A stretch of 64,000 nucleotides of DNA from ZYF759 sp046297455 (GCA_046297455.1 JBKBIT010000001.1:1-64000), one strand, 5' to 3'; counted from the first letter of the stretch, positions 25,526 to 35,652 are shown. Made by a program: numbers and translations. Notes: generated by a model not told the origin, from the letters alone.

Positions 25526-26584
25526 ATGAATGTTGACCTGTCGTCCATGGTGGCGGCATCGATCGTAACCCTTATGGCTTCGGTGGCCGCAGTGCCCGCG
25601 ATGGCCGAGGAGGTTCAACTGCCGGAGGTTCCTGAACGGAGTCTCGAACGGCCGGAATTCGCGCCCATGGCGCGCGTGCCCGAACTGCGTACCGAGATCG
25701 GCGAAGGGGACGGTGAGGAGGGTGACCGTGTCTTCTTCGGGAAGCAGGCGGAGCAGGGTGCCTGGCCCTTCCAGGTTGCTCTGCTGACGACCCGCAATCT
25801 CGACAACTCGCGCGAGTCGCAGCTCAACGCACAGTTCTGCGGCGGCACGCTGATCGCGCCGCAGTGGGTGTTGACTGCCGCGCATTGTCTTGTCGACGAT
25901 TTCGGCGTGCTCGACGCTAGCGAGGTCAATGCGCTGATCGGCGCGACCCACCTCGCCGACGGCACACGCTACGGAGTGGCTGAAGTGGTGGTTCACGAGA
26001 ATTACGATCCGCAGTCGCTCGACGCCGATATCGGTCTTCTCAGGCTGGCCCAGCCATCCAACGCGCCAACGATCAAGCTGACCTCGCGTGATGTCGAGAG
26101 TGGCTCGGCCAGGGTCATCGGCTGGGGCATGATGGAGACCTACACCTTTCCGGCCTCTCTGATGGAGACGGACATTCAGCTCACCAGCAATGCGGTGTGC
26201 AACCAGGACATGCTGGAGATGTATGCGGTGGAGGCATTGGAGGCGATGCTGGTTCCCGCATGGCGCATGCGCTCTTCCGATCAGGCCATCCTGCTGGCGC
26301 TGCAGGTGCTCGTCAACGGCTCGCAGGACAAGTTGACGCCCAACATGCTGTGCGCTGGCCTGAACAGCGGCTATCGCTCAGCCTGCTACGGCGATAGCGG
26401 CGGCCCGCTGTTTGTCATGAATGGAAACGAGCCGGTGCAGATCGGCGTGGTGAGCTGGGGCGACGGCCCGATCAATGCCGACGTGCCCTGCGGCCGGGAG
26501 GATGCATTTGGCATCTATGCCCGCGTCACAGCCTTCAATGACTGGATAACGGCCAAGACCGGCGTACGTCCGGCTGGAAACTGA
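25526..26584 (+). CDS. Secreted trypsin-like serine protease (S1 family)
   Basis: This 352-aa protease has a signal peptide (MVAASIVTLMASVAAVPAMA) and an acidic pro-region (about 28-75) before the S1 domain, which starts near FFGKQAEQGAWPFQVAL. The triad is His in LTAAHC, Asp in DADIGLLRL and Ser in CYGDSGGPLF. The residue region before the Ser (RSACYGDSGG) lacks the Asp typical of trypsin at the S1 pocket base, so Arg/Lys specificity is uncertain. AGGAGG at 25509-25514 is 11 bp from ATG 25526 and 5 bp from an in-frame TTG at 25520. A terminator follows. Confidence 0.9.
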   Translation: MNVDLSSMVAASIVTLMASVAAVPAMAEEVQLPEVPERSLERPEFAPMARVPELRTEIGEGDGEEGDRVFFGKQAEQGAWPFQVALLTTRNLDNSRESQLNAQFCGGTLIAPQWVLTAAHCLVDDFGVLDASEVNALIGATHLADGTRYGVAEVVVHENYDPQSLDADIGLLRLAQPSNAPTIKLTSRDVESGSARVIGWGMMETYTFPASLMETDIQLTSNAVCNQDMLEMYAVEALEAMLVPAWRMRSSDQAILLALQVLVNGSQDKLTPNMLCAGLNSGYRSACYGDSGGPLFVMNGNEPVQIGVVSWGDGPINADVPCGREDAFGIYARVTAFNDWITAKTGVRPAGN

Positions 26585-26659
26585 GCCTGGCTCGATCGTA
26601 ACGGCAGCGCCGCGGCCCATGGGTATTGGCGGCGTTGCCCCATCCGGGGGCAGGGGCGG

Positions 26660-26686
26660 CCGGGGCTGGGAGAAATCCCGCCCCGG
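26660..26686 (+). terminator. Rho-independent-type terminator after the trypsin-like gene
   Basis: Stem CCGGGGC-(T)-GGGA pairs with TCCC-GCCCCGG across a GAAA tetraloop, giving 11 base pairs with one bulge, followed by TTCTTC. It lies between the convergent protease and fdsD genes and fits a plus-strand terminator. Confidence 0.65.
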
Positions 26687-26690
26687 TTCT

Positions 26691-26939
26691 TCATGCCACG
26701 TCGGCCGGCCGTCTGATGGACTGGGCGGCCTCCTTTACGAGCGGCTTCAGTCCTTCCCCACCACTGTCAACTATCTCGAAGAACTGCCGGCGCATGCGCG
26801 GCTCCCAGAAATCGTTGATGTGCTTGGACACGCCCTCGACGGCATCCTTTTTCGGCTGGCTCTCGAAGAAGGTCGCGATCTGATTGGCCATATAGATCAG
26901 CTTGTCCGCGCCGCCGCGGGTATTCGTCTCATGCGACAT
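26691..26939 (-). CDS. fdsD: Formate dehydrogenase delta subunit
   Basis: This 82-aa protein is the small FdsD subunit of NAD-dependent formate dehydrogenase. Characteristic features are LIYMANQIATFFESQPKKDA and HINDFWEPRMRRQFFEIVDSG. The conserved start MSHETNTRGG gives 26939; the frame extends further upstream inside fdhD. In Rhodobacter and Cupriavidus, FdsD is needed for activity or cofactor insertion though it binds no cofactor. The gene overlaps the end of fdhD and is last in the fds operon. Confidence 0.88.
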   Translation of the reverse strand: MSHETNTRGGADKLIYMANQIATFFESQPKKDAVEGVSKHINDFWEPRMRRQFFEIVDSGGEGLKPLVKEAAQSIRRPADVA

Positions 26940-27753
26940 GCTTCTCGGCTCCGCCTGCAATGCGTTCTGGATGGGTGAAGATGTCATGCTCGTCACCGCG
27001 TACGAGCGCGACCAGTGTCATGCCTGCCTCTTCCGCCGTGCGAATAGCCAGTGCGGTGGGGGCGGAAACGGCCAGAATGACCGACGAGCCGATGGCTGCC
27101 GTCTTCTGCACCATCTCGACCGAGACGCGCGACGTGACCACGACGGCGCCTGCCGCCCCGTCGATCCCAGCCCGTGCCAGCGCTCCGGCCAGCTTGTCGA
27201 GCGCGTTGTGGCGGCCGACATCCTCGCGCGCCGCGACGATGCCCTTGCCGGGCACATAGAAGCCGGCGGCGTGGACCGCTCCGGTCTCGGCGTGAAAAGG
27301 CTGGGCCTTGGAAAGCTGCCGGACGGCGTTGCCGATGTCCTCTTCGGAGAGGATGATACCAGAACCGCGCACGTCGCCGACCTGGCGCATCGCCTCCTCG
27401 ATCGATTCGATGCCGCACAACCCGCAGCCGACAGGGCCGGCGAGCCGCCGCCGCCGTGCCTCGAAGCGCCGGTTGGCGGCGTCCTTCAGGTGCAGGCGGA
27501 TATCGATGCCAGGGCCCATTTCCTCGACCTCGAACGTGTCGATCTCCTCGGGCGATGCGATGATGCCTTCGGTCAGCGAGAAGCCGATCGCAAAATCCTC
27601 AAGGTCCGCCGGCGATGCCATCATCACGGCATGCGTGGTGCCAGCATAGGACAGGGCAACCGGCGTTTCCTCCGGAACCGTGCGCGCCGACGCGCTCGTG
27701 CCCGAGGCACGACGGGCGATGCGCGGTGTGGAGGCGAGGGGAGGGCGCGCCAT
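26929..27753 (-). CDS. fdhD: Formate dehydrogenase sulfurtransferase FdhD
   Basis: This 274-aa cytoplasmic protein passes sulfur from IscS to the Mo-bis-MGD cofactor of formate dehydrogenase. The sulfur-relay CxxC is in GPVGCGLCGIESIEE, and the AREDVGRHNALDKLAGALA and TSRVSVEMVQK segments are family hallmarks. It lies between the catalytic subunit gene and fdsD, overlapping the latter by 11 bp, so maturation and enzyme synthesis are co-expressed. Confidence 0.95.
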   Translation of the reverse strand: MARPPLASTPRIARRASGTSASARTVPEETPVALSYAGTTHAVMMASPADLEDFAIGFSLTEGIIASPEEIDTFEVEEMGPGIDIRLHLKDAANRRFEARRRRLAGPVGCGLCGIESIEEAMRQVGDVRGSGIILSEEDIGNAVRQLSKAQPFHAETGAVHAAGFYVPGKGIVAAREDVGRHNALDKLAGALARAGIDGAAGAVVVTSRVSVEMVQKTAAIGSSVILAVSAPTALAIRTAEEAGMTLVALVRGDEHDIFTHPERIAGGAEKHVA

Positions 27754-27759
27754 GGCGAC

Positions 27760-30642
27760 CTACTCCGCCGCCTCCAGCGGCGCGATCCGCCGGCTCTGGC
27801 GGGCCTGCTCGGTATATTCCTCCTGCCAGTCGGATGGACCGTTGGAGGGCGCGATCTGGACCGCGGTGACCTTGTATTCGGGGCAGTTGGTCGCCCAGTC
27901 CGAAAACTCGGTCGTCACCACATTGGCCTGCGTGTTCGGGTGGTGGAAGGTCGTGTAGACCACGCCCGGTGCCACGCGTTCGGTGATCAGCGCACGCAGC
28001 GTCGTCTCGCCCGCCCGGCTCTGGATCCTCACCCAGTCGCCGCCACGCACGCCGCGCTGCTCGGCATCGTGGGGGTGAATCTCGAGCCGATCCTCATGGT
28101 GCCAGGCGACGTTTTCGGTACGCCTGGTCTGCGCGCCGACATTGTACTGCGACAGGATGCGGCCGGTGGTCAGAAGCAGCGGGAAGCGCGGACCGGTCTT
28201 CTCGTCGGTTGCCACATATTCGGTGCGGATGAACTTGCCCTTGCCGCGCACGAAGCCGTCAATATGCATGACGGGCGTGCCGAGCGGCGCCTTCTCGTTG
28301 CACGGCCACTGCACGGAGCCTTCGCGCTCCAGAAGCTCGTAGTTGACGCCGGCGAAGGAGGGCGTGGTCGCCGCGATCTCGGCCATGATCTCGGAAGGAT
28401 GCTGGTAGTTCCAGTCCTTGCCCAGCGCACGGGCCAGGTTCTGGGTCACCTCCCAGTCGGCAAGCCCGTTCTTCGGAGCCATCACCTTGCGCACGCGGTT
28501 GATGCGGCGCTCGGCGTTGGTGAAGGTGCCGTCCTTCTCCAGGAAGGTCGAGCCCGGCAGGAAGACATGGGCGTAGTTGGCCGTCTCGTTGAGGAAGAGG
28601 TCGTGGACGACGACGCACTCCATCGCCGCCAGGCCCTCGGCAACGTGGCGCGTGTTGGGATCGGACTGGAGGATGTCCTCGCCCTGCACATAGATGCCCT
28701 TGAAGGTGCCCTCGACGGCCGCGTCCAGCATGTTGGGGATGCGCAGGCCCGGCTCGGGGTTGAGTTCCACACCCCACAAAGCCTCGTAGGTCTCGCGGGC
28801 GGCATCCTCGGACATGTGACGGTAGCCCGGAAGCTCGTGCGGGAAGGAGCCCATGTCGCAGGCGCCCTGCACATTGTTCTGGCCACGCAGCGGGTTCACG
28901 CCGACGCCCGGCCGGCCGATATTGCCAGTCAGCATGGCAAGGTTGGCGATCGCCATGACGGTGGTCGAGCCCTGGCTGTGCTCGGTGACGCCCAGGCCAT
29001 AATAGATCGCGCCGTTTCCGCCGGTGGCAAACAGTCGCGCGGCCTTGCGCACGGTCTCGGCAGGTACGCCGGTGGTGGCCTCGACGGCTTCGGGGCTGCG
29101 GCCTTCCTCCGAGACGAAGGCGGCGTAGTCCTCGAATTCGGACCAGTCGCAGCGCTCGCGCACAAAAGCCTCGTCGAACAGGCCCTCGGTGACGATCACA
29201 TGGGCGATCGAGGTCAACACGGCGACGTTGGTGCCGGGACGCAGCGGCAGATGGTGGGCTGCCTGGATATGGGGCTGACGCACCAGGTCGATGCGGCGCG
29301 GGTCGACAACGATCAGCTCGGCGCCCTGGCGCAACCGCTTCTTCAGGCGCGAGGCGAAGACCGGGTGGCCGTCGGTCGGGTTGGCGCCGATGACCATGAC
29401 CACATCGGTATGCTCCACGGAATCGAAATCCTGCGTGCCGGCCGAGGTGCCGAAGGTCTGCTTCAGGCCATAGCCGGTCGGCGAGTGGCAGACGCGGGCG
29501 CAGGTGTCGACATTGTTGTTGCCAAAACCCTGACGAATCAGCTTCTGGACGAGATAGGTCTCCTCGTTGGTGCAGCGCGAGGAGGTGATGCCGCCGACGG
29601 CACCCTTGCCGTACTGGTACTGGATGCGGCGGAACTCGCTCGCCACATGGGCGAAGGCCTCTTCCCACGTCACCTCGCGCCAGGGATCGGTGATCTTCTC
29701 GCGGATCATCGGGTTGAGGATGCGGTCCTTGTGGGAAGCATAGCCATAGGCGAAGCGGCCCTTGACGCAGGAATGGCCGCGATTGGCCTTGCCTTCCTTG
29801 TAGGGCACCATTCGCACCAGCTCGTCGCCGCGCATCTCTGCCTTGAAGGAGCAGCCGACGCCGCAATAGGCGCAGGTGGTGACGACCGAGCGGTCGGGCT
29901 GGCCGATCTCGATGACGGATTTTTCGCGCAATGTCGCTGTCGGGCAGGCCTGAACGCAGGCGCCGCAAGAGACGCATTCGGATTCCAGAAACGCCTCATG
30001 CATGCCGGCCGAGACGCGCGAATCGAAGCCGCGGCCCTCGATAGTCAGCGCAAACGTGCCCTGAACCTCCTCGCAGGCGCGCACGCAGCGCGAGCAGACA
30101 ATGCACTTGGACGGATCGTAGGTGAAATAGGGGTTCGACTCGTCCTTCGGCATCCAGCGGGAGTTTTCCGCGCCGTCGCGGCGGTCCTTGGCGAAGACGT
30201 GGTTGTCGCCCTCATATCCGTAGCGCACGTCGCGCAGGCCGACGACGCCGGCCATGTCCTGCAATTCGCAATCGCCATTGGCCGAGCAGGTCAGGCAGTC
30301 GAGCGGGTGGTCGGAGATGTAGAGCTCCATCACGCCGCGCCTGATGTCCTTCAGCCGACCGGTCTGGGTGTGTACGACCATGCCGTCGGAGACCGGCGTC
30401 GTGCAGGAGGCTGGCGTGCCGTTGCGGCCCTCGATCTCGACCAGGCAGAGCCGGCAGGAGCCGAAGGCGTCGACCATGTCGGTCGCGCACAGTTTCGGGA
30501 TGGCGATGCCTGCCTCGACCGAGGCGCGCATGACAGAAGTACCCTCGGGCACGGTGACGGTGTAGCCGTCGACGGTGAGCGTGACCTGTTTCTCGGCCTT
30601 GGAGGCGGGGGTGCCGAAGTCGATTTCCTGAATGAGACCCAT
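27760..30642 (-). CDS. fdsA: NAD-dependent formate dehydrogenase alpha (catalytic) subunit
   Basis: This 960-aa cytoplasmic molybdo- or tungstoenzyme oxidises formate to CO2. In order: an N-terminal [2Fe-2S] domain (DAFGSCRLCLVEIEG), a His-Cys-type NuoG motif (CLTCSANGDCELQ), two [4Fe-4S] ferredoxin motifs (CIVCSRCVRACEE, CVSCGACVQACP), the Mo-domain cluster CAYCGVGC, and the bis-MGD catalytic domain. The active-site ligand is Cys in RVCHSPTGYGL, not selenocysteine. The C-terminal molybdopterin-dinucleotide-binding domain includes TTGRILSQYN. It works with FdsB and FdsG for electron transfer to NAD. Confidence 0.95.
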   Translation of the reverse strand: MGLIQEIDFGTPASKAEKQVTLTVDGYTVTVPEGTSVMRASVEAGIAIPKLCATDMVDAFGSCRLCLVEIEGRNGTPASCTTPVSDGMVVHTQTGRLKDIRRGVMELYISDHPLDCLTCSANGDCELQDMAGVVGLRDVRYGYEGDNHVFAKDRRDGAENSRWMPKDESNPYFTYDPSKCIVCSRCVRACEEVQGTFALTIEGRGFDSRVSAGMHEAFLESECVSCGACVQACPTATLREKSVIEIGQPDRSVVTTCAYCGVGCSFKAEMRGDELVRMVPYKEGKANRGHSCVKGRFAYGYASHKDRILNPMIREKITDPWREVTWEEAFAHVASEFRRIQYQYGKGAVGGITSSRCTNEETYLVQKLIRQGFGNNNVDTCARVCHSPTGYGLKQTFGTSAGTQDFDSVEHTDVVMVIGANPTDGHPVFASRLKKRLRQGAELIVVDPRRIDLVRQPHIQAAHHLPLRPGTNVAVLTSIAHVIVTEGLFDEAFVRERCDWSEFEDYAAFVSEEGRSPEAVEATTGVPAETVRKAARLFATGGNGAIYYGLGVTEHSQGSTTVMAIANLAMLTGNIGRPGVGVNPLRGQNNVQGACDMGSFPHELPGYRHMSEDAARETYEALWGVELNPEPGLRIPNMLDAAVEGTFKGIYVQGEDILQSDPNTRHVAEGLAAMECVVVHDLFLNETANYAHVFLPGSTFLEKDGTFTNAERRINRVRKVMAPKNGLADWEVTQNLARALGKDWNYQHPSEIMAEIAATTPSFAGVNYELLEREGSVQWPCNEKAPLGTPVMHIDGFVRGKGKFIRTEYVATDEKTGPRFPLLLTTGRILSQYNVGAQTRRTENVAWHHEDRLEIHPHDAEQRGVRGGDWVRIQSRAGETTLRALITERVAPGVVYTTFHHPNTQANVVTTEFSDWATNCPEYKVTAVQIAPSNGPSDWQEEYTEQARQSRRIAPLEAAE

Positions 30643-30652
30643 TCTGGTTCTC

Positions 30653-32205
<1,553 letters not shown>

Positions 32206-32209
<4 letters not shown>

Positions 32210-32679
32210 GTCCGCACCTCCGCGACGAGTTCGGCCAGCGTGTCTTCGTCGAGCCTCCCGACCGGTTCGCCGTCGACGAGGGCGGCCGGCGCGCAGGCAC
32301 AGAAGCCCAGGCAATAGACGGGCTCGAGCGTTACCGCGCCGTCCGCGGTGGTCTGGTTGAAGGAGATGCCCAACAACTGCTGGAGACGGGCGGCAATGGC
32401 GTCGCCGCCGACAGACTGGCATGCCTCGGCGCGACAGAGCTTGATCACGTGGCGACCCGCGGGCTCCTCGCGGAAGTCATGATAGAAGGTCATGACGCCA
32501 TGGACCTCGGCGCGCGATAGATTGAGCGCTTCGGCGATCACCGGCAGGGTTTCCTTCGGCACGCAGCCGAACTCATCCTGCATGCCGTGAAGAATCGGGA
32601 GAAGCGGACCTTCGCGCTCGATATGCTCGGCGATCACGGCTTTCGCGCGCGCCTCGATCTGGGTACTTTGCGCCTGCAT
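32206..32679 (-). CDS. fdsG: NAD-dependent formate dehydrogenase gamma subunit
   Basis: This 157-aa NuoE-like subunit binds a [2Fe-2S] cluster with ligands in KLCRAEACQSVGG (first pair) and YCLGFCACAPA (second pair). The N-terminal helical region contains HGMQDEFGCVPKET, typical of the family. It is the first gene of fdsGBA-fdhD-fdsD and is preceded by a LysR-type operator; its regulator gene lies upstream on the same strand. Confidence 0.95.
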
Positions 32680-32769
32680 CGTGCAGCGCCCTCCCTGTAT
32701 ACATACGCCTGTCGACTGCCTGCAGGAATGGCGCGGAAGCGGGAAAAAATCAATAAAGCAAAACCGTCC

Positions 32770-32792
32770 TTTGATAGAAATCTTCTATCAAA
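32770..32792. promoter_or_regulatory. LysR-type operator upstream of the fds operon
   Basis: TTTGATAGAA and TTCTATCAAA form perfect 10-bp arms around ATC. The core fits the LysR consensus T-N11-A (T at 32775, A at 32787). It sits 91 bp upstream of fdsG and about 20 bp after the LysR gene's stop. Two GTATAC-containing palindromes (near 32695-32706 and 32801-32810) flank it and may be secondary sites or part of the promoter. Confidence 0.7.
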
Positions 32793-32812
32793 CTAGGCTG
32801 GTGTATACAGTT

Positions 32813-33703
32813 CTAGCTTCGGAAGCTCGACTGGCGGCGGGCTTCGGCCAGAAGCGCTGCAACAAGCGGCGTGTGCGGTTCACGCTGGGCGGCGACCAGT
32901 CCGACCGTGTGGCGGGCGTCCGGATCGACGATGGGGATGGCACGGATCGGTTCGCTAAAGCCAAATGTCTCGGCCAGGTTGAGCGGCATGATGGAAGACC
33001 ACTTGCCTGTCCGGATGTGGGAAAAGAGCACGATCATCGAATTGGATTCGAGCGTTGGCCGCGCGACCGCACCTGCCTCGGCCAGATGCTGATCGATCAG
33101 GCGGCGGTTCTGCATGTCGGGGGTGAGCAGGCAGAGAGGCAACTCGGCCACCTCGGCCCATGTGACCCGTTCGCGATCGGAGAAGGCATTCCCGGCTCCG
33201 GTAATCAGGTGATAGCGCTCCTCGTAGAGCGGCACCGAGACGACCCGGCCCAGTGGCTCGTTGTCGAGATAGGTGATGCCGGCATCGATGTCGAAATTGC
33301 CGAGCAGGGTCAGAACCTCGACCGACGTTCTCGAAAGCACCGAGAAGGTTACGCCGGGGTGCTCTTCGCGAAAAGGCGTCGTCAGGCTTGCCACCATGGC
33401 GAGCGCGGTGGGGATGGCGGCTATCCTGAGCCGGCCGGACAGGCCGTGGCGGGCGGCACGCATCTCCTCCTTCATCGTGCGCGCGTCGCCGGCGATACGC
33501 CGCGCCCAGGCGAGCACCTGCTCGCCCTCGGGCGTCAGCCCCTGAAAGCGCGAGCCGCGCTTGACCAGCATGACGCCCAACTCGCCCTCCAGCTGCTTGA
33601 TGGCGGCAGACAGCGTCGGCTGCGTGATACCGAGTTCATCCGCCGCACGGCCGAAATGCTGGGTCCTCGCCAGGGCGATGAAGGATTCGAGCTTGTCTAT
33701 CAT
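32813..33703 (-). CDS. LysR-family regulator, probable formate dehydrogenase regulator
   Basis: This 296-aa regulator has the N-terminal HTH (FIALARTQHFGRAADELGIT, QPTLSAAIKQLEGELG) and a LysR substrate-binding domain with RIAAIPTALAMVASLTTPF. It lies directly upstream of fdsG on the same strand, the position of FdsR in other organisms. The palindromic T-N11-A site between the two genes supports direct control of the operon. The co-inducer is presumably formate (inference). Confidence 0.88.
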   Translation of the reverse strand: MIDKLESFIALARTQHFGRAADELGITQPTLSAAIKQLEGELGVMLVKRGSRFQGLTPEGEQVLAWARRIAGDARTMKEEMRAARHGLSGRLRIAAIPTALAMVASLTTPFREEHPGVTFSVLSRTSVEVLTLLGNFDIDAGITYLDNEPLGRVVSVPLYEERYHLITGAGNAFSDRERVTWAEVAELPLCLLTPDMQNRRLIDQHLAEAGAVARPTLESNSMIVLFSHIRTGKWSSIMPLNLAETFGFSEPIRAIPIVDPDARHTVGLVAAQREPHTPLVAALLAEARRQSSFRS

Positions 33704-33762
33704 GGAACGACACTAGGCTTGTCGTCCCGGGATTTCCATGCCGACCTTCGCGCTTCGGTGGG

Positions 33763-34212
33763 CTACGCTGCCTGCTCCTCCTGCTCGGCCATCCCGCAAT
33801 TGATCATCCAGGGTGTGCCGAAGCGGTCCCTCACCATGCCGAACTGTTTTGCCCAGAAGGTTGGGCCATAGGGCATGACGATCGTGCCACCCTCGGAGAA
33901 AGCCTCGAAAATGTGCCTGGCGCGCAGCTCGTCATCGATCTGGATGGAGATCCAGAACCCGTTCATCGTGGCGTCGCCCGCGTGGGGCGGAGCATCGCAG
34001 CCCATCAGCGCCTGGTCGCCGAACTCAAGCAGCGCGTTCATGATCTTGTCGTCCCAAGAGGAATCCACCCCGGACCCGCCCGGCGCTTCGCCAAAGGTGA
34101 AGATGTCTGTGACCTTGCCGTCCAGCAGCTTGGCATAGAACTCGAAAGCCTCGCAGCAATCGCCCTTGTAGTTGAGATAGGGGATGAACTTCACGGCTGC
34201 GACTCCCTTCAC
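33763..34212 (-). CDS. VOC-fold protein, PhnB/glyoxalase-like
   Basis: This 149-aa protein has the PhnB-type VOC fold: FIPYLNYKGDCCEAFEFYAKLL at the N-terminus, a HAGDATMNGFWISIQIDD strand pair, and WAKQFGMVRDRFGTPWMIN at the end. The start overlaps the stop of the upstream VOC gene (ATGA), so the two are coupled. Members of this group are often uncharacterised and may bind metals or small ligands. The adjacent cysteines in the N-terminal helix are unusual but of unknown meaning. Confidence 0.8.
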   Translation of the reverse strand: MKGVAAVKFIPYLNYKGDCCEAFEFYAKLLDGKVTDIFTFGEAPGGSGVDSSWDDKIMNALLEFGDQALMGCDAPPHAGDATMNGFWISIQIDDELRARHIFEAFSEGGTIVMPYGPTFWAKQFGMVRDRFGTPWMINCGMAEQEEQAA

Positions 34213-34676
34213 GTTGAAACGCGTTCGCCGCGATGGGCGGCTTCCAGTGCTGCAATGTCGATCTTGATCATCTGAAGCATCGCTTGCATCGTCCGCTCAG
34301 CCGCTGCCATGTCCGGGTCGTTCAGCAGTCTTGGCAGGGTTTCGGGGATGACCTGCCAGCACAAGCCATAGCGGTCCTTGAGCCAGCCGCATTGCTGCGG
34401 CGTGCCGCCGCCCTCCAGCAGCCGGTTCCAATAGCGGTCGACTTCGGCCTGGTCGTTGCAGTTCACATAGAGGGAGAAGGCCTCGGTGAATTTGAATTGC
34501 GGACCGCCATTCAGGGCCATGAATTTCTGGCCGGCGAGTTCGAAGCTACCCAGGAAGAATTTCCCGTTCTGGCGTGAAACCTCACCGATGCGTGTGTTGG
34601 GGAAGATCGAGGCGTAGAACTCGATCGCTTCCTCTGCGTTGTCGTCGAACCAAAGAAACGGGGTTATGTCGGGCAT
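34209..34676 (-). CDS. VOC-fold protein, 3-demethylubiquinone-9 methyltransferase-like (PF06983 type)
   Basis: This 155-aa protein matches the PhnB-like family: ITPFLWFDDNAEEAIEFYAS, VSRQNGKFFLGSFELAGQKF, FSLYVNCNDQAEVDRYWNRL and GWLKDRYGLCWQVIP. The methyltransferase name in databases is probably misleading, since these proteins lack SAM motifs. The start at 34676 is fixed by GGAGGAGACC just before it; that Shine-Dalgarno is contained in a strong hairpin. It is first in a two-gene operon with another VOC protein. Confidence 0.85.
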   Translation of the reverse strand: MPDITPFLWFDDNAEEAIEFYASIFPNTRIGEVSRQNGKFFLGSFELAGQKFMALNGGPQFKFTEAFSLYVNCNDQAEVDRYWNRLLEGGGTPQQCGWLKDRYGLCWQVIPETLPRLLNDPDMAAAERTMQAMLQMIKIDIAALEAAHRGERVST

Positions 34677-34683
34677 GGTCTCC

Positions 34684-34710
34684 TCCTTGGTGCATTCCGT
34701 GCACCAAGGA
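34684..34710 (-). promoter_or_regulatory. Hairpin overlapping the Shine-Dalgarno of the VOC operon
   Basis: TCCTTGGTGCA (34684-34694) and TGCACCAAGGA (34700-34710) are perfect 11-bp inverted repeats around a 5-base loop. In the minus-strand mRNA the 3' arm ends in ACCAAGGA, which runs into the ribosome-binding purines GGAGGAGACC directly before ATG 34676. Folding would therefore bury the 5' part of the Shine-Dalgarno. It could be an RNA switch, or the same palindrome could be a DNA operator. Confidence 0.6.
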
Positions 34711-34829
34711 CGGCGAAACCACCGGGGAGCCGACAGATCGACGAAAGAAATCGTACAGGATGAAGGGGCCAGGTTGAGCGACGCTGCTCGCGAAGCAAGG
34801 CTCTGCTGGAGCCTTAGACTGTGCGCTGG

Positions 34830-34858
34830 GCCACCCGCTGCACATCTGAGCGGGTGGC
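34830..34858 (-). terminator. Terminator-like hairpin after the SPFH gene
   Basis: GCCACCCGCT and AGCGGGTGGC are perfect 10-bp arms with a 9-base loop, 11 bp beyond the stop of the minus-strand SPFH gene. No U-tract follows, so it may be an mRNA 3'-end stabiliser or Rho-assisted terminator. Confidence 0.5.
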
Positions 34859-34869
34859 GCCCTGGCGGT

Positions 34870-35652
34870 CTATTTCTTGGTGGTGCCGTTCTTGTCCAGC
34901 AGTCCCGGCACCATGCTCGCCAGTTCCATCGGGAACGGGAAGACGATGGTCGAGTTCTTCTCGCCTGCGATGAAGTTGAGCGAAGAGAGATAGCGAAGCT
35001 GCATCGCTTCGGGTCGTTGGCCAAGAATCTCGGCAGCCTCGAGCAGCTTGGCCGCTGCCTGCTGTTCGCCTTCGGCGTTGATGACGCGCGCACGCCGCTC
35101 GCGCTCTGCCTCGGCCTGACGCGCGATGGCGCGGATCATGCTCTCGTTGATGTCGACATGCTTGATCTCGACATTGGCAACCTTGATGCCCCAGGCATCG
35201 GTCTGGGTGTCGAGGATCTCCTGGATGTCGTTGTTGAGCTTGTCGCGCTCAGACAGCATCTCGTCGAGCTCGTGCTTGCCGAGCACCGAGCGCAGCGTGG
35301 TCTGTGCCAGTTCGCTGGTCGCCTGCATGAAGTTCTCGACCTGGATCGTGGCCTTCTCAGGATCGATGACGCGGAAATAGATGACCGCGTTGACGCGGAC
35401 CGACACGTTGTCGTGGCTGATGACGTCCTGGCTCGGAACGTCGAGGACAAGCGTTCGCAGGTCGATACGCACCATCTGCTGGATGTACGGGATCAGCAGG
35501 ATCAGACCTGGTCCCTTCGTGCCGGTATAGCGGCCAAGCGTGAAGACGACGCCGCGTTCGTACTCGCGCAGGATCTTGATGGCCGATCCGAGGACGGCCA
35601 GCAGGATGACGAGAATGACGACGTAGAAGATCAGATCGCCGAAAATATCCAT
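34870..35652 (-). CDS. SPFH/stomatin-like membrane protein
   Basis: This 260-aa protein has an N-terminal transmembrane helix (LIFYVVILVILLAVLGSAI), an SPFH/band-7 domain (REYERGVVFTLGRYTGTKG, ISHDNVSVRVNAVIYFRV) and a helical tail rich in Ala/Glu/Arg (RQAEAERERRARVINAEGEQ). Such proteins oligomerise in membrane microdomains. The upstream gene encodes the NfeD-type partner protease, and in Pyrococcus the stomatin is a substrate of that protease. ATG 35652 begins the conserved N-terminus; the frame is open further upstream. Confidence 0.9.
   Translation of the reverse strand: MDIFGDLIFYVVILVILLAVLGSAIKILREYERGVVFTLGRYTGTKGPGLILLIPYIQQMVRIDLRTLVLDVPSQDVISHDNVSVRVNAVIYFRVIDPEKATIQVENFMQATSELAQTTLRSVLGKHELDEMLSERDKLNNDIQEILDTQTDAWGIKVANVEIKHVDINESMIRAIARQAEAERERRARVINAEGEQQAAAKLLEAAEILGQRPEAMQLRYLSSLNFIAGEKNSTIVFPFPMELASMVPGLLDKNGTTKK

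Noticed and set aside
33707..33725. ACGAC/GTCGT inverted repeat upstream of the fds LysR gene
   Set aside because: Five-base arms with a nine-base gap are easily found by chance in GC-rich DNA.
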